64,000 nt of DNA. Origin: Paraburkholderia unamae. GTDB lineage: Bacteria; Pseudomonadota; Gammaproteobacteria; Burkholderiales; Burkholderiaceae. Positions 52,453 through 60,336 of this stretch are shown here, piece after piece. Position 1 is the stretch's first letter, and the number at the start of each line of letters is the position of its first letter. The stretch is taken from positions 1 through 64,000 of the forward strand of contig NZ_QLSU01000044.1 in assembly GCF_003268775.1 (NCBI RefSeq), given 5' to 3'. The translations under genes were made by a program, and so were the position numbers. The notes beneath the pieces were generated by a model, which did no database searches, was not told where the DNA came from, and saw nothing but the letters and a program-made list of their open reading frames with translations.

Positions 52453-52983
52453 ATGAAAAAAATATTAGGCTTCCTTATTATTTCGCTGTCAGCAACCGCT
52501 GGTCTCGCTCACGCCGACGTCATGATCCTTTCTCCTGCGGGCAGTTTGTTCTCGGGCCCCTATGTGGGCTTCAAGGTGGGCGCGAACGTGTCGAGTGCAT
52601 CGGGTGAGGTGAACAAGCCCTCGCACACCACCGTGTTCCCGGGCCTCACCGCGGGTTACGGCTTCGATATCGGTTCCGTCATGCTCGGCGCCGAAGCGTT
52701 CGCGGACTTCCACCACGGCTCGGCCACTTACAAGGACGGCGGCATCGACGCCAAGCTCGGCTTGCCGCTCGCCGCGCCGTTCGGCCAGATCATGCCGTAC
52801 GCGCGCGTGGGATTCACGGTGGACTGGCCTTCCACGCGCCCGCACTGGGGCCTCGGCGTGGAATACGCCGCGACGAAGCATCTGGGCGTGAGCGCCGAAT
52901 GGACCGGCGATCACACGAACGCCCAACATTCGAGCTGGAACAACAACAGCTTCACGGTAGGCATGCACTACTACTTCCGCTGA
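52453..52983 (+). CDS. Small outer-membrane beta-barrel protein (opacity/OmpW-like)
   Basis: A 176-residue exported protein. A signal peptide (residues 1-21, MKKILGFLIISLSATAGLAH then A-D) precedes alternating aromatic beta strands, GPYVGFKVGANVSS at the start and a final FTVGMHYYFR that ends in Phe-Arg, close to the usual terminal Phe/Tyr of outer-membrane barrels. No specific function is recognised. The leader (52320-52452) is noticeably AT-rich and no ribosome-binding site is clear before the ATG. A terminator lies downstream. Confidence 0.7.
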   Translation: MKKILGFLIISLSATAGLAHADVMILSPAGSLFSGPYVGFKVGANVSSASGEVNKPSHTTVFPGLTAGYGFDIGSVMLGAEAFADFHHGSATYKDGGIDAKLGLPLAAPFGQIMPYARVGFTVDWPSTRPHWGLGVEYAATKHLGVSAEWTGDHTNAQHSSWNNNSFTVGMHYYFR

Positions 52984-53008
52984 TCAGCGCCAGACTGATT
53001 CCATACGG

Positions 53009-53041
53009 GCGGGCCGTCTGCTTAAGGAGCGGCCCGCTTTT
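53009..53041. terminator. Terminator between the outer-membrane gene and the YbfB-type gene
   Basis: GCGGGCCG and CGGCCCGC form a stem with a 13-base loop, followed by TTTT. Confidence 0.65.
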
Positions 53042-53060
53042 CGGGGCTGCCTCTATCCCG

Positions 53061-54275
53061 CTATCCCGCCCGTCCCTCCCGAACCCGCCACACGAGCCCC
53101 AGCGCTCCGGCCACGAGCACGCCCGCCGCAAGCCACAGCGAAGGCGAGAACGAGCCCGTCGAGGCCGCCAGCGGCGCGGCCACGAGCGGCCCCGCGATCT
53201 GCCCGATGCCGTAGGCAGCCGTTGCGTAGCCCATCAGCGCGGCCGCATGCTCGCCGCGCAGCAGGCGCGCCTCGCGCATCGCGAAAAGCGTGATCGCCGT
53301 GAACGGCAGCCCGATCAACAGACTGCCGAACGAGAAGCCCGCTGCGTTCGGCCAGACGATGCCAAGCGCGATACCCACGGCTTGCAACACATATGAGCCC
53401 GCGAGCATCAGACGATTGTCCCAATGCAGCGGCAGGCGCGCCGCGAGCAAGGCGCCCACGATCAGCGCCACGCCGAACATCGGCCAGAACAGGTCGGGCC
53501 AGGCCGACCCCGGCAACGCATGACGTGCGATCACGGGCAGGAAAGTCGCGGTGATGATGTAGCCGAAGCCGGGCACGCCGTAGAGCAAGACGAGCCAGAA
53601 GGCGTCGGCGCGGCGGCCTGCGTGGTCCTCGTGCGCGACGCTCGCCTTGGCGGGTTCGCCCGGGCGCGGCCCCTGGGCACGCATGTCCTCGCCGAAGGCC
53701 GGCCACACGATCACGGCGAGCACCGCGCTGATCAGCCCGAAGCCGATCCACCCCGCCCGCGCGCCAAGTCCGCCCGCCACGCTCACGAACAGGCCGGTGG
53801 CGATGATGCCGAAGCCAGGCCCGGTGTAGATCACGCCGCCCCACTCGTTCGCGCCCAGTTGCGCGAGCCGCCGCAGCCCCCATTGCGAGGCGAACACGAA
53901 CGTCCATGCGCTCACCGCGCCCGCCACGAAGCGCACCGCCGCCCAGATCCAGAACTGCTGCGTGAGCCCCATCGCGAGCGTGAGGAGGATCGTCGCCGCG
54001 AGACCCGCGCGCACGATGCGCGCGGGCGCGAAACGCAGCGCGACACAACTGATCGCGCCGACGAAATAGCCCGCGTAATTGAACGAGGCGAGCCAGCCGC
54101 CCTGGCGCAGGTCGAGCGCGCCGCCATGCAGCATCAGCGGCAACAGTGGCGTGAAGGCGAAACGCCCGACCCCCAGCGCCACGGCCAGCGTCGCCATGCA
54201 AGCGAGCGCGGCGCGCCGTCCGGCGTGGGGACGAGCCTGGGAAACGGGGACAGCACCGGGGACGTAGTCGTTCAT
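53061..54275 (-). CDS. YbfB/YjiJ-family MFS transporter
   Basis: About 404 residues with 12 hydrophobic helices and the YbfB-type start (ALGVGRFAFTPLLPLML). GGWLASFNYAGYFVGAI is the family's first-loop segment. The substrate is unknown. I chose ATG 54275 (MNDYVPGAV); an ATG at 54296 adds seven residues. It is divergent from a LysR gene 97 bases away, which likely controls it. Confidence 0.85.
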   Translation of the reverse strand: MNDYVPGAVPVSQARPHAGRRAALACMATLAVALGVGRFAFTPLLPLMLHGGALDLRQGGWLASFNYAGYFVGAISCVALRFAPARIVRAGLAATILLTLAMGLTQQFWIWAAVRFVAGAVSAWTFVFASQWGLRRLAQLGANEWGGVIYTGPGFGIIATGLFVSVAGGLGARAGWIGFGLISAVLAVIVWPAFGEDMRAQGPRPGEPAKASVAHEDHAGRRADAFWLVLLYGVPGFGYIITATFLPVIARHALPGSAWPDLFWPMFGVALIVGALLAARLPLHWDNRLMLAGSYVLQAVGIALGIVWPNAAGFSFGSLLIGLPFTAITLFAMREARLLRGEHAAALMGYATAAYGIGQIAGPLVAAPLAASTGSFSPSLWLAAGVLVAGALGLVWRVREGRAG

Positions 54276-54322
54276 GATTGGCAGCAGCAATGGCACTGGC
54301 TACCATCTTAGGCGACGCTTTC

Positions 54323-54349
54323 GTTCACGAAAAATGAATTATCATGAAC
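54323..54349. promoter_or_regulatory. Candidate LysR-type binding region
   Basis: GTTCA (54323-54327) and TGAAC (54345-54349) frame an AT-rich core that holds ATGA-ATTA-TCAT (54334-54345). It lies 24 bases before the LysR ATG, between the divergent genes. Confidence 0.45.
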
Positions 54350-54372
54350 CAAAGCATCCCGAGGAGAGAAAT

Positions 54373-55332
54373 ATGGATCTCGCCGCGCTGGCGATCTTCC
54401 GGGCGGTCGTACGCGAAAACGGCGTGACGCGCGCCGCCGCCAAGCTCAACCGTGTGCAGTCGAACGTGACTACGCGCATCAAGCAACTGGAAGAGCAACT
54501 CGGCACGCCGCTCTTCACGCGCGACGGCCGCCGTCTCGTGCTCACGCCTGCGGGAGAAACGCTGCTGCCTTATGCCGAGCGCCTGCTCGCCCTCGCCGAC
54601 GAAGCGCGCCACGCGCTGAAAGCCGGGCGTCCCGCCGGGCGGCTGCGGCTGGGTACGATGGAGAGCGCGGCGGCAAGCCGCCTGCCAGGCGTGCTCGCGC
54701 ACTTTCACCAGGCATGGCCCGACGTCACGCTCGAACTGGAGACCGGCACGACCGGCGAACTGCTCGAGCGTCTGCGCGAATTCGAGGTGGATGCGGCATT
54801 GGTCGCCACGCCGATCGGCGGGCCGCCCGACGCCGCCACGTTCGAGCACGTGCCCGTATATCACGAAGAACTCGTGATGCTCACGCCGCGCGGCCACCGG
54901 CCGATCCGCCAGCCCTGCGATGTCGCGCTCTCCACGCTCGTGGCGTTCGAGCGCGGTTGCGCCTATCGCAGCTACGTCGAGCGCTGGTATCTGGAGCACG
55001 GCATCCGGCCCACGCGCGTGATGGAGCTGGGCTCCTATCACGCGATCGTCGCGTGCGTGGCGGCGGGCGCGGGCGTCGCGGTTGCGCCGCGCTCGGTGCT
55101 CGACGTGCAACGCAGCGTCGACGACATCGCGATTCATTCGCTCGGCGCCCACGGCCGGATCGACACGCTGCTCGTCTGGCGGCGCGGGCACTTTTCGCCC
55201 GCGCTCGGCGCATTGAAGGACGCACTGCTGGAGCACGCGCAGCGCATCGGGCATGCGGCGGCGGCGAGTGGCACGACGAGCAACACAGGCAGCACAGGCA
55301 GCGCGGCGGAGTCCAGCGGCGCGCAAGCCTGA
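54373..55332 (+). CDS. LysR-family regulator
   Basis: A 319-residue LysR-type regulator: helix-turn-helix in residues 1-60 (LAIFRAVVRENGVTRAAAKL), effector domain about 88-290. GAGGAGAG lies 5-12 bases before ATG 54373, while an ATG at 54274 would start inside the promoter region. The C-terminal 30 residues are low-complexity (Ser/Gly/Thr). It is divergent from the YbfB-type transporter gene, its probable target, and converges with alaS. Confidence 0.88.
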   Translation: MDLAALAIFRAVVRENGVTRAAAKLNRVQSNVTTRIKQLEEQLGTPLFTRDGRRLVLTPAGETLLPYAERLLALADEARHALKAGRPAGRLRLGTMESAAASRLPGVLAHFHQAWPDVTLELETGTTGELLERLREFEVDAALVATPIGGPPDAATFEHVPVYHEELVMLTPRGHRPIRQPCDVALSTLVAFERGCAYRSYVERWYLEHGIRPTRVMELGSYHAIVACVAAGAGVAVAPRSVLDVQRSVDDIAIHSLGAHGRIDTLLVWRRGHFSPALGALKDALLEHAQRIGHAAAASGTTSNTGSTGSAAESSGAQA

Positions 55333-55344
55333 GCGACGCCAAAC

Positions 55345-55412
55345 AAAAAGGGCTGCCCGGGACCGGCGCAAGTGCTGAAGCACTCACGCCGGCCGACACG
55401 GACAGCCCTTCT
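55345..55412. terminator. Long imperfect hairpin between lysR and alaS
   Basis: AAAGGGCTG at 55348-55356 pairs with CAGCCCTT at 55403-55410, with further internal pairing (AGTGCT/AGCACT) in the middle. A- and T-rich ends suggest bidirectional termination. Confidence 0.6.
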
Positions 55413-55444
55413 TCATCGCGGCGGCGTTTCGGCCGCCACGCGTT

Positions 55445-58069
55445 TTACAGCTTCGCTTCGACCCAGCCCTTCACGCCTGCCAGCGCGCCCGCCAGGTTGG
55501 CCGGCTCGGTGCCGCCCGCCTGCGCCATGTCGGGACGGCCGCCGCCCTTGCCGCCCACCTGCTGGGCGACGAAGTTCACGAGTTCGCCGGCCTTGACCTT
55601 CTTGCTCGCCTCGGCTGTCACGCCCGCGATCAGGCTGACCTTGCCGCCTTCGACGGCCGCCAGCACGATCGCAGCGCTCTTGAGCTTGTCCTTGAGCTTG
55701 TCCACGGTCTCGCGCAGCGTCTTCGAGTCCGCGCCTTCGAGCGTCGCGGCGAGCACGTGCACGCCGTTCACCTCGATGGCCTGGCTCACGAGCTCGTCGC
55801 CCTGGCTCGAAGCGAGCTTCGACTTGAGCGCGCCCAGTTCCTTTTCCAGCGACTTGACCTGATCCTGCACCTGCGCGATGCGCTGCGTGAGTTCCGCCGG
55901 CTGCGTCTTGAGCGCCGCGGCGGCCGCGTTGAGGTTCGCGTCGAGGTCCTGCACGAAGCGCACGGCGTTGTCGCCCGTGATCGCTTCCACGCGGCGGATA
56001 CCCGCGGCCACGCCGCCTTCCATCACGATCTTGAAGAGGCCGATGTCGCCGCTGCGCGTGACGTGCGTGCCGCCGCACAGTTCGCGCGAGAAGCCGAGGT
56101 CGAGCACGCGCACTTCGTCGCCGTACTTCTCGCCGAAGAGCGCCATCGCGCCGCCCTTCACCGCGTCGTCGTAGGACATCACGCGCACGATGCCGGGCGC
56201 GTTCGCGAGCACTTCCGCGTTGACGATCTGCTCGACGCGGCGGATTTCGTCGTCGGTCATCGGCGCGTTATGCGCGAAGTCGAAGCGGGTCTTGTCCGCG
56301 TCGACGAGCGAGCCCTTCTGCTGCACGTGTGCGCCGAGCACTTCGCGCAGCGCCTTGTGCATCAAGTGCGTGGCCGAGTGGTTGCGCGCGGTGCGGGCGC
56401 GGCGGATGGCGTCGATTTCCGCCTTCACGACGTCGCCCACTTTCAGCGTGCCCTGTTCGAGCGTGCCGTGGTGGCCGCTCACATCGGCTTGGACCTTGAG
56501 CGTGTCGGCAACGGCGAAGCGGATGCTTGCGTTCGAGATCACGCCCTGGTCGCCCACCTGGCCGCCCGATTCCGCGTAGAACGGCGTGTGGTCGAGCACG
56601 ACCACGGCGTCCTGGCCGGTCTTCACTTCATTGACCGACGCGCCATCCACGTAAAGCGCGACGACCTTCGCGTCGTCGAACGCGATCTCTTCGTAGCCGT
56701 GGAACGTGGTCTTCGCGCCCGAGTATTCGAGGCCCTGCGCCATCTTGAACTTGCCAGCCGCGCGCGCCTGCTCGCGCTGACGCGCCATTGCTTCGTCGAA
56801 CGCCGGTTCGTCGACCGTCATGTTGCGCTCACGGCACACGTCGGCCGTGAGGTCGAGCGGGAAGCCATAGGTGTCGTGCAGCTTGAACGCCAGTTCGCCG
56901 TCGAGCGTCTTGTGGCCCTTGGCTTCGAGGTCCGCCAGCTCGGCTTCGAGAATCGACATGCCGTGCTCGATGGTTTCGAAGAAGCGCTCTTCTTCCTGAC
57001 GCAGCACGTCGGTCACGCGCTGCTGCGCTTCGGTGAGTTCCGGGTACGCCGCGCCCATTTCGGCGACCAGATCGGCCACCATCTTGTGGAAGAACGCGCC
57101 CTTCTTGCCGAGCTTGTAGCCGTGGCGGATCGCGCGGCGCACGATACGGCGCAGCACGTAGCCGCGGCCTTCGTTGCCGGGGATCACGCCGTCGACGATC
57201 AGGAACGAGCACGCGCGGATATGGTCGGCAATGACCTTCAGCGAGTTATTCTCGAGATCGCCAATGCCGGTTTCGCGCGCAGCGGCCTTGATCAGGTTCT
57301 GGAACAGGTCGATTTCGTAGTTGCTGTGCACGTGCTGGAGCACGGCGGCAAGACGTTCCAGACCCATGCCCGTGTCGACGCACTGCTTGGGCAGCGGCGT
57401 CATGTTGCCCTGGGCGTCGCGGTTGAACTGCATGAACACGAGATTCCAGATCTCGATGAAGCGGTCGCCGTCTTCCTCAGGCGAACCCGGGGGGCCGCCC
57501 CAGATTTCCGGGCCGTGGTCGTAGAACACTTCCGAGCACGGGCCGCAGGGGCCGGTGTCGGCCATCTGCCAGAAGTTGTCCGACGCGTAGCGCGCGCCCT
57601 TGTTGTCGCCAATGCGGATGATGCGCTCGACCGGCACGCCGATTTCCTTCGCCCAGATGTCGAAGGCTTCGTCGTCTTCCTGGTAGACGGTGACGGTGAG
57701 CTTTTCGGCCGGCAGCGCGTAGACCTTGGTCAGCAGTTCCCAGCAGTAGTGGATCGCGTCGCGCTTGAAGTAGTCGCCGAACGAGAAGTTGCCGAGCATC
57801 TCGAAGAACGTGTGGTGACGCGCCGTGTAGCCGACGTTTTCGAGGTCGTTGTGCTTGCCGCCCGCGCGCACGCTGCGCTGCGCGGTCGTGGCGCGCGTGT
57901 ACGGGCGCTTGTCGGTGCCGAGGAACACGTCCTTGAACTGCACCATGCCCGAGTTGGTGAAGAGCAGTGTCGGGTCGTTGCCCGGCACGAGGCTCGACGA
58001 GCGCACGATCGTGTGGCCCTTCGATTCGAAGAACTTGAGGAATTTCTCGCGGATGTCGGCGGCTTTCAT
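55445..58069 (-). CDS. alaS: Alanine-tRNA ligase
   Basis: An 874-residue class II synthetase. The N-terminal catalytic domain has LFTNSGMVQFKDVFLG and RHHTFFEMLGNFSFGDYF. The editing domain carries HSATHLMHKALREVLG and, further on, CGGTHVTRSGDIG, whose His and Cys residues bind zinc. The C-terminal C-Ala domain ends the protein. It charges tRNA-Ala and clears Ser/Gly mischarging. A 317-base gap precedes it on the minus strand, with a TATAAT at 58166-58171. Confidence 0.97.
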   Translation of the reverse strand: MKAADIREKFLKFFESKGHTIVRSSSLVPGNDPTLLFTNSGMVQFKDVFLGTDKRPYTRATTAQRSVRAGGKHNDLENVGYTARHHTFFEMLGNFSFGDYFKRDAIHYCWELLTKVYALPAEKLTVTVYQEDDEAFDIWAKEIGVPVERIIRIGDNKGARYASDNFWQMADTGPCGPCSEVFYDHGPEIWGGPPGSPEEDGDRFIEIWNLVFMQFNRDAQGNMTPLPKQCVDTGMGLERLAAVLQHVHSNYEIDLFQNLIKAAARETGIGDLENNSLKVIADHIRACSFLIVDGVIPGNEGRGYVLRRIVRRAIRHGYKLGKKGAFFHKMVADLVAEMGAAYPELTEAQQRVTDVLRQEEERFFETIEHGMSILEAELADLEAKGHKTLDGELAFKLHDTYGFPLDLTADVCRERNMTVDEPAFDEAMARQREQARAAGKFKMAQGLEYSGAKTTFHGYEEIAFDDAKVVALYVDGASVNEVKTGQDAVVVLDHTPFYAESGGQVGDQGVISNASIRFAVADTLKVQADVSGHHGTLEQGTLKVGDVVKAEIDAIRRARTARNHSATHLMHKALREVLGAHVQQKGSLVDADKTRFDFAHNAPMTDDEIRRVEQIVNAEVLANAPGIVRVMSYDDAVKGGAMALFGEKYGDEVRVLDLGFSRELCGGTHVTRSGDIGLFKIVMEGGVAAGIRRVEAITGDNAVRFVQDLDANLNAAAAALKTQPAELTQRIAQVQDQVKSLEKELGALKSKLASSQGDELVSQAIEVNGVHVLAATLEGADSKTLRETVDKLKDKLKSAAIVLAAVEGGKVSLIAGVTAEASKKVKAGELVNFVAQQVGGKGGGRPDMAQAGGTEPANLAGALAGVKGWVEAKL

Positions 58070-58165
58070 GGCGTGCGTTGGGTCCTTCCTGGGGCGTCCG
58101 GTGCTGAATCTTTGTCGTGGTCGGGGCCCCGGCCAGTGGCGAAAACCCCGATGCTGAATCGAACG

Positions 58166-58171
58166 ATTATA
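58166..58171 (-). promoter_or_regulatory. -10 element upstream of alaS
   Basis: TATAAT on the minus strand, about 97 bases before the alaS ATG. No -35 is clear. Confidence 0.45.
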
Positions 58172-58259
58172 CGGGATCGACGCGCCCTCGCGGCGGCACG
58201 TCCGGCGCGGTTTGCATGCGCACGACAGCGAACAGGCAGCCCGTTCACGACCGCTTGAT

Positions 58260-58276
58260 GTTCCGCAGTGCGGAAC
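58260..58276. promoter_or_regulatory. 17-base palindrome upstream of the CoA-transferase gene
   Basis: GTTCCGCA-G-TGCGGAAC has two perfect 8-base arms around one base. It is centred about 58 bases before the predicted transcription start of the CoA-transferase gene. Dimeric regulators such as IclR-type proteins bind sites of this shape; no regulator gene is next to it. Confidence 0.55.
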
Positions 58277-58289
58277 TTTGTACCGGAAA

Positions 58290-58319
58290 TTGGCGTGTGA
58301 CGGCCGGATCGCTTACCAT
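58290..58319 (+). promoter_or_regulatory. Possible promoter of the CoA-transferase gene
   Basis: TTGGCG (58290-58295) and TACCAT (58314-58319) with an 18-base spacer; predicted start near 58326, leader about 60 bases. Confidence 0.4.
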
Positions 58320-58386
58320 TGCCAGCAACGGCCGGCGCGCCACGCGCGCTCGCGCCCCGCCTCAGAACGACATTGGAAGACACAGC

Positions 58387-59607
58387 ATGGGCGCTCTCAG
58401 CCATATTCGCGTACTCGATCTCACCCGCGTCCTCGCCGGACCGTGGTGCGCACAGACCCTCGCCGACTTCGGCGCCGACGTGATCAAGGTGGAACGCCCC
58501 GGCGCCGGCGACGACACGCGCCACTGGGGGCCTCCGTACCTGAAGACGCCCGACGGCGCGGACACCGCGGAGGCCGCCTACTACCTCGCCGCGAACCGCA
58601 ACAAGCGCTCGGTGACGGTGGACATCGCCACGCCCGAGGGGCAGCGCATCGTGCGCGAGCTGGCCGCGCAAAGCGACATCGTGCTGGAGAACTACAAGGC
58701 CGGGCAGTTGAAGAAGTACGGCCTCGACTATGCGTCGCTGCGCGAGGTGAAACCGGACCTCATCTATTGCTCGGTGACCGGCTTCGGGCAGACGGGGCCG
58801 TACGCCTCGCGCGCGGGCTACGACTTCATCGTGCAGGGCATGGGCGGCTTCATGAGCATCACCGGCGAGCGCGACGCGCTGCCGGGCGGCGGCCCGCAAA
58901 AAGCGGGCGTGGCGATCGCCGATCTCATGACCGGCATGTACTCGACGATTGCCGTGCTCACGGCGCTCGCGCACCGCGACCGCACGGGCGTGGGCCAGTA
59001 CATCGACATGGCGCTGCTCGACGTGCAGGTGGCCATGCTCGCGAACATGAACTCGAACTACCTGGCGAGCGGCAATCCGCCCGTGCGCTGGGGCAACGCG
59101 CATCCGAACATCGTGCCCTATCAGGCGTTCCAGACGAGCGACAGCTGGATCATCCTCGCGGTGGGCAACGACGGGCAGTTCCGCAAGTTCGTGGAGGTGG
59201 CGGGCCGCACCGAGCTGGCCGCCGACGAGCGCTTCGCGACCAACCCCGAGCGCGTGCGGCATCGCGACACGCTCGTGCCGATCGTGGCGGATCTGATCCG
59301 CGCGCGCACCAAGGCCGACTGGATCGGCGCGCTCGAAGCCGCGGGCGTGCCGTGCGGGCCGATCAACAATCTCGCCGAGGTGTTCGAGAACGAACAGGTG
59401 ATCGCGCGCGGGCTCCAGGTGGATGTCCCGCACCCTTCGGGCGGCACGGCGCGGCTCGTGGGCAACCCCATCCGCATGAGCGAGACGCCGCCGCGCGTGG
59501 CGAGCCACCCGCCCACGCTCGGCGAACATACCGATGCGGTGCTGCGCGAGGTGCTCGGGTATGGCGACGCGCAGGTGGCGGCGCTGCGCAGCAAAGGCGT
59601 GGTGTGA
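58387..59607 (+). CDS. Family III CoA-transferase (CaiB/BaiF)
   Basis: A 406-residue class III CoA-transferase, which moves CoA between carboxylic acids through an aspartyl-CoA thioester. The active Asp is residue 179 (GVAIADLMTGMYS). Other family segments are RVLDLTRVLAGPWCAQTLAD near the start and WGNAHPNIVPYQAFQTSD. The sequence is of the type often annotated as glutarate or hydroxymethylglutarate CoA-transferase, but the substrate pair cannot be read from the sequence. It may feed acyl-CoA oxidation whose electrons reach ETF-QO. The converging hydrolase gene ends 3 bases away. Confidence 0.88.
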   Translation: MGALSHIRVLDLTRVLAGPWCAQTLADFGADVIKVERPGAGDDTRHWGPPYLKTPDGADTAEAAYYLAANRNKRSVTVDIATPEGQRIVRELAAQSDIVLENYKAGQLKKYGLDYASLREVKPDLIYCSVTGFGQTGPYASRAGYDFIVQGMGGFMSITGERDALPGGGPQKAGVAIADLMTGMYSTIAVLTALAHRDRTGVGQYIDMALLDVQVAMLANMNSNYLASGNPPVRWGNAHPNIVPYQAFQTSDSWIILAVGNDGQFRKFVEVAGRTELAADERFATNPERVRHRDTLVPIVADLIRARTKADWIGALEAAGVPCGPINNLAEVFENEQVIARGLQVDVPHPSGGTARLVGNPIRMSETPPRVASHPPTLGEHTDAVLREVLGYGDAQVAALRSKGVV

Positions 59608-59610
59608 TGC

Positions 59611-60186
59611 TCAGGCGGCGGCCGGGCCGCCGGGCCTCCCCATCGACATCAGCCAGTCCAGCCCTTGCGGCCAGTCGTCGAGGCCGCTTTCCGCGTTGAT
59701 ATGACCGCGTGCGCCGATGTCGATCCAGCGGCCGCCCCACGCTTTCGCGCAGCGCTCCGAAAACCCGAGGCCGCCATACGGATCGTCGCTGCTGGCGACG
59801 ACGACGCTCGCGAACGGCAACGCCGCCAGCGGCACCGGCTCGAACCCGCGTGCAGCGCGCGGAAATTCGGGTCCGTGCGGGTCGGGCAACGCCACCAGCA
59901 GCGCGCCCGCCACCTTCGCGCGCGTCGCGGCGCTCGCGTGGCGCGCGGCCCAGTGCGCAACCGTGAGGCACCCCAGGCTGTGCGCGGCGAGGCGCACGCC
60001 GTCCGGCGCGCGCGCCACGGCGGCCTCCAGCGTCGCGCACCATGCATCGCAATCCGGGTGCAGCCAGTCGGGCATCTGCACCCGCTCGAAGCCCGCGTGC
60101 GCGGCTTCCCAGCGGGTTTGCCAGTGTCCCGGCCCCGAGTTCATATAGCCCGGCAGCACCAGCACGCGCGTTTCGTTCGTCGTCAC
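59611..60186 (-). CDS. RBBP9/YdeN-family alpha/beta hydrolase
   Basis: A 191-residue small alpha/beta hydrolase of PF06821. Conserved are VLVLPGYMNSGPGHWQTRWE at the start, the nucleophile Ser in AAHSLGCLT, the DPHGPEFP segment, and VVASSDDPYGG and GARGHINAESG holding the Asp and His of the triad. The function in bacteria is unknown. Translation most likely starts at GTG 60186, behind GAGGGG; an upstream ATG at 60228 would add a hydrophilic stretch not seen in the family. Confidence 0.83.
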   Translation of the reverse strand: MTTNETRVLVLPGYMNSGPGHWQTRWEAAHAGFERVQMPDWLHPDCDAWCATLEAAVARAPDGVRLAAHSLGCLTVAHWAARHASAATRAKVAGALLVALPDPHGPEFPRAARGFEPVPLAALPFASVVVASSDDPYGGLGFSERCAKAWGGRWIDIGARGHINAESGLDDWPQGLDWLMSMGRPGGPAAA

Positions 60187-60336
60187 TTTTTCCCCTCGCT
60201 TGTTGTGGTCCGCGCGACGATCCGGCACCGGGACTAGCGTGGCGGGTCGCGTCAGGTAGAATGGAAGACACCAATGGGCGCCCGATTACGCGTTGTTTAC
60301 CTTTTCCAGGGCGCCCTCGAACGACTCCCTTTTCGC

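Noticed and set aside
55757..58258. An 833-residue plus-strand open frame antisense to alaS
   Set aside because: Shadow of alaS, which has all its motifs.
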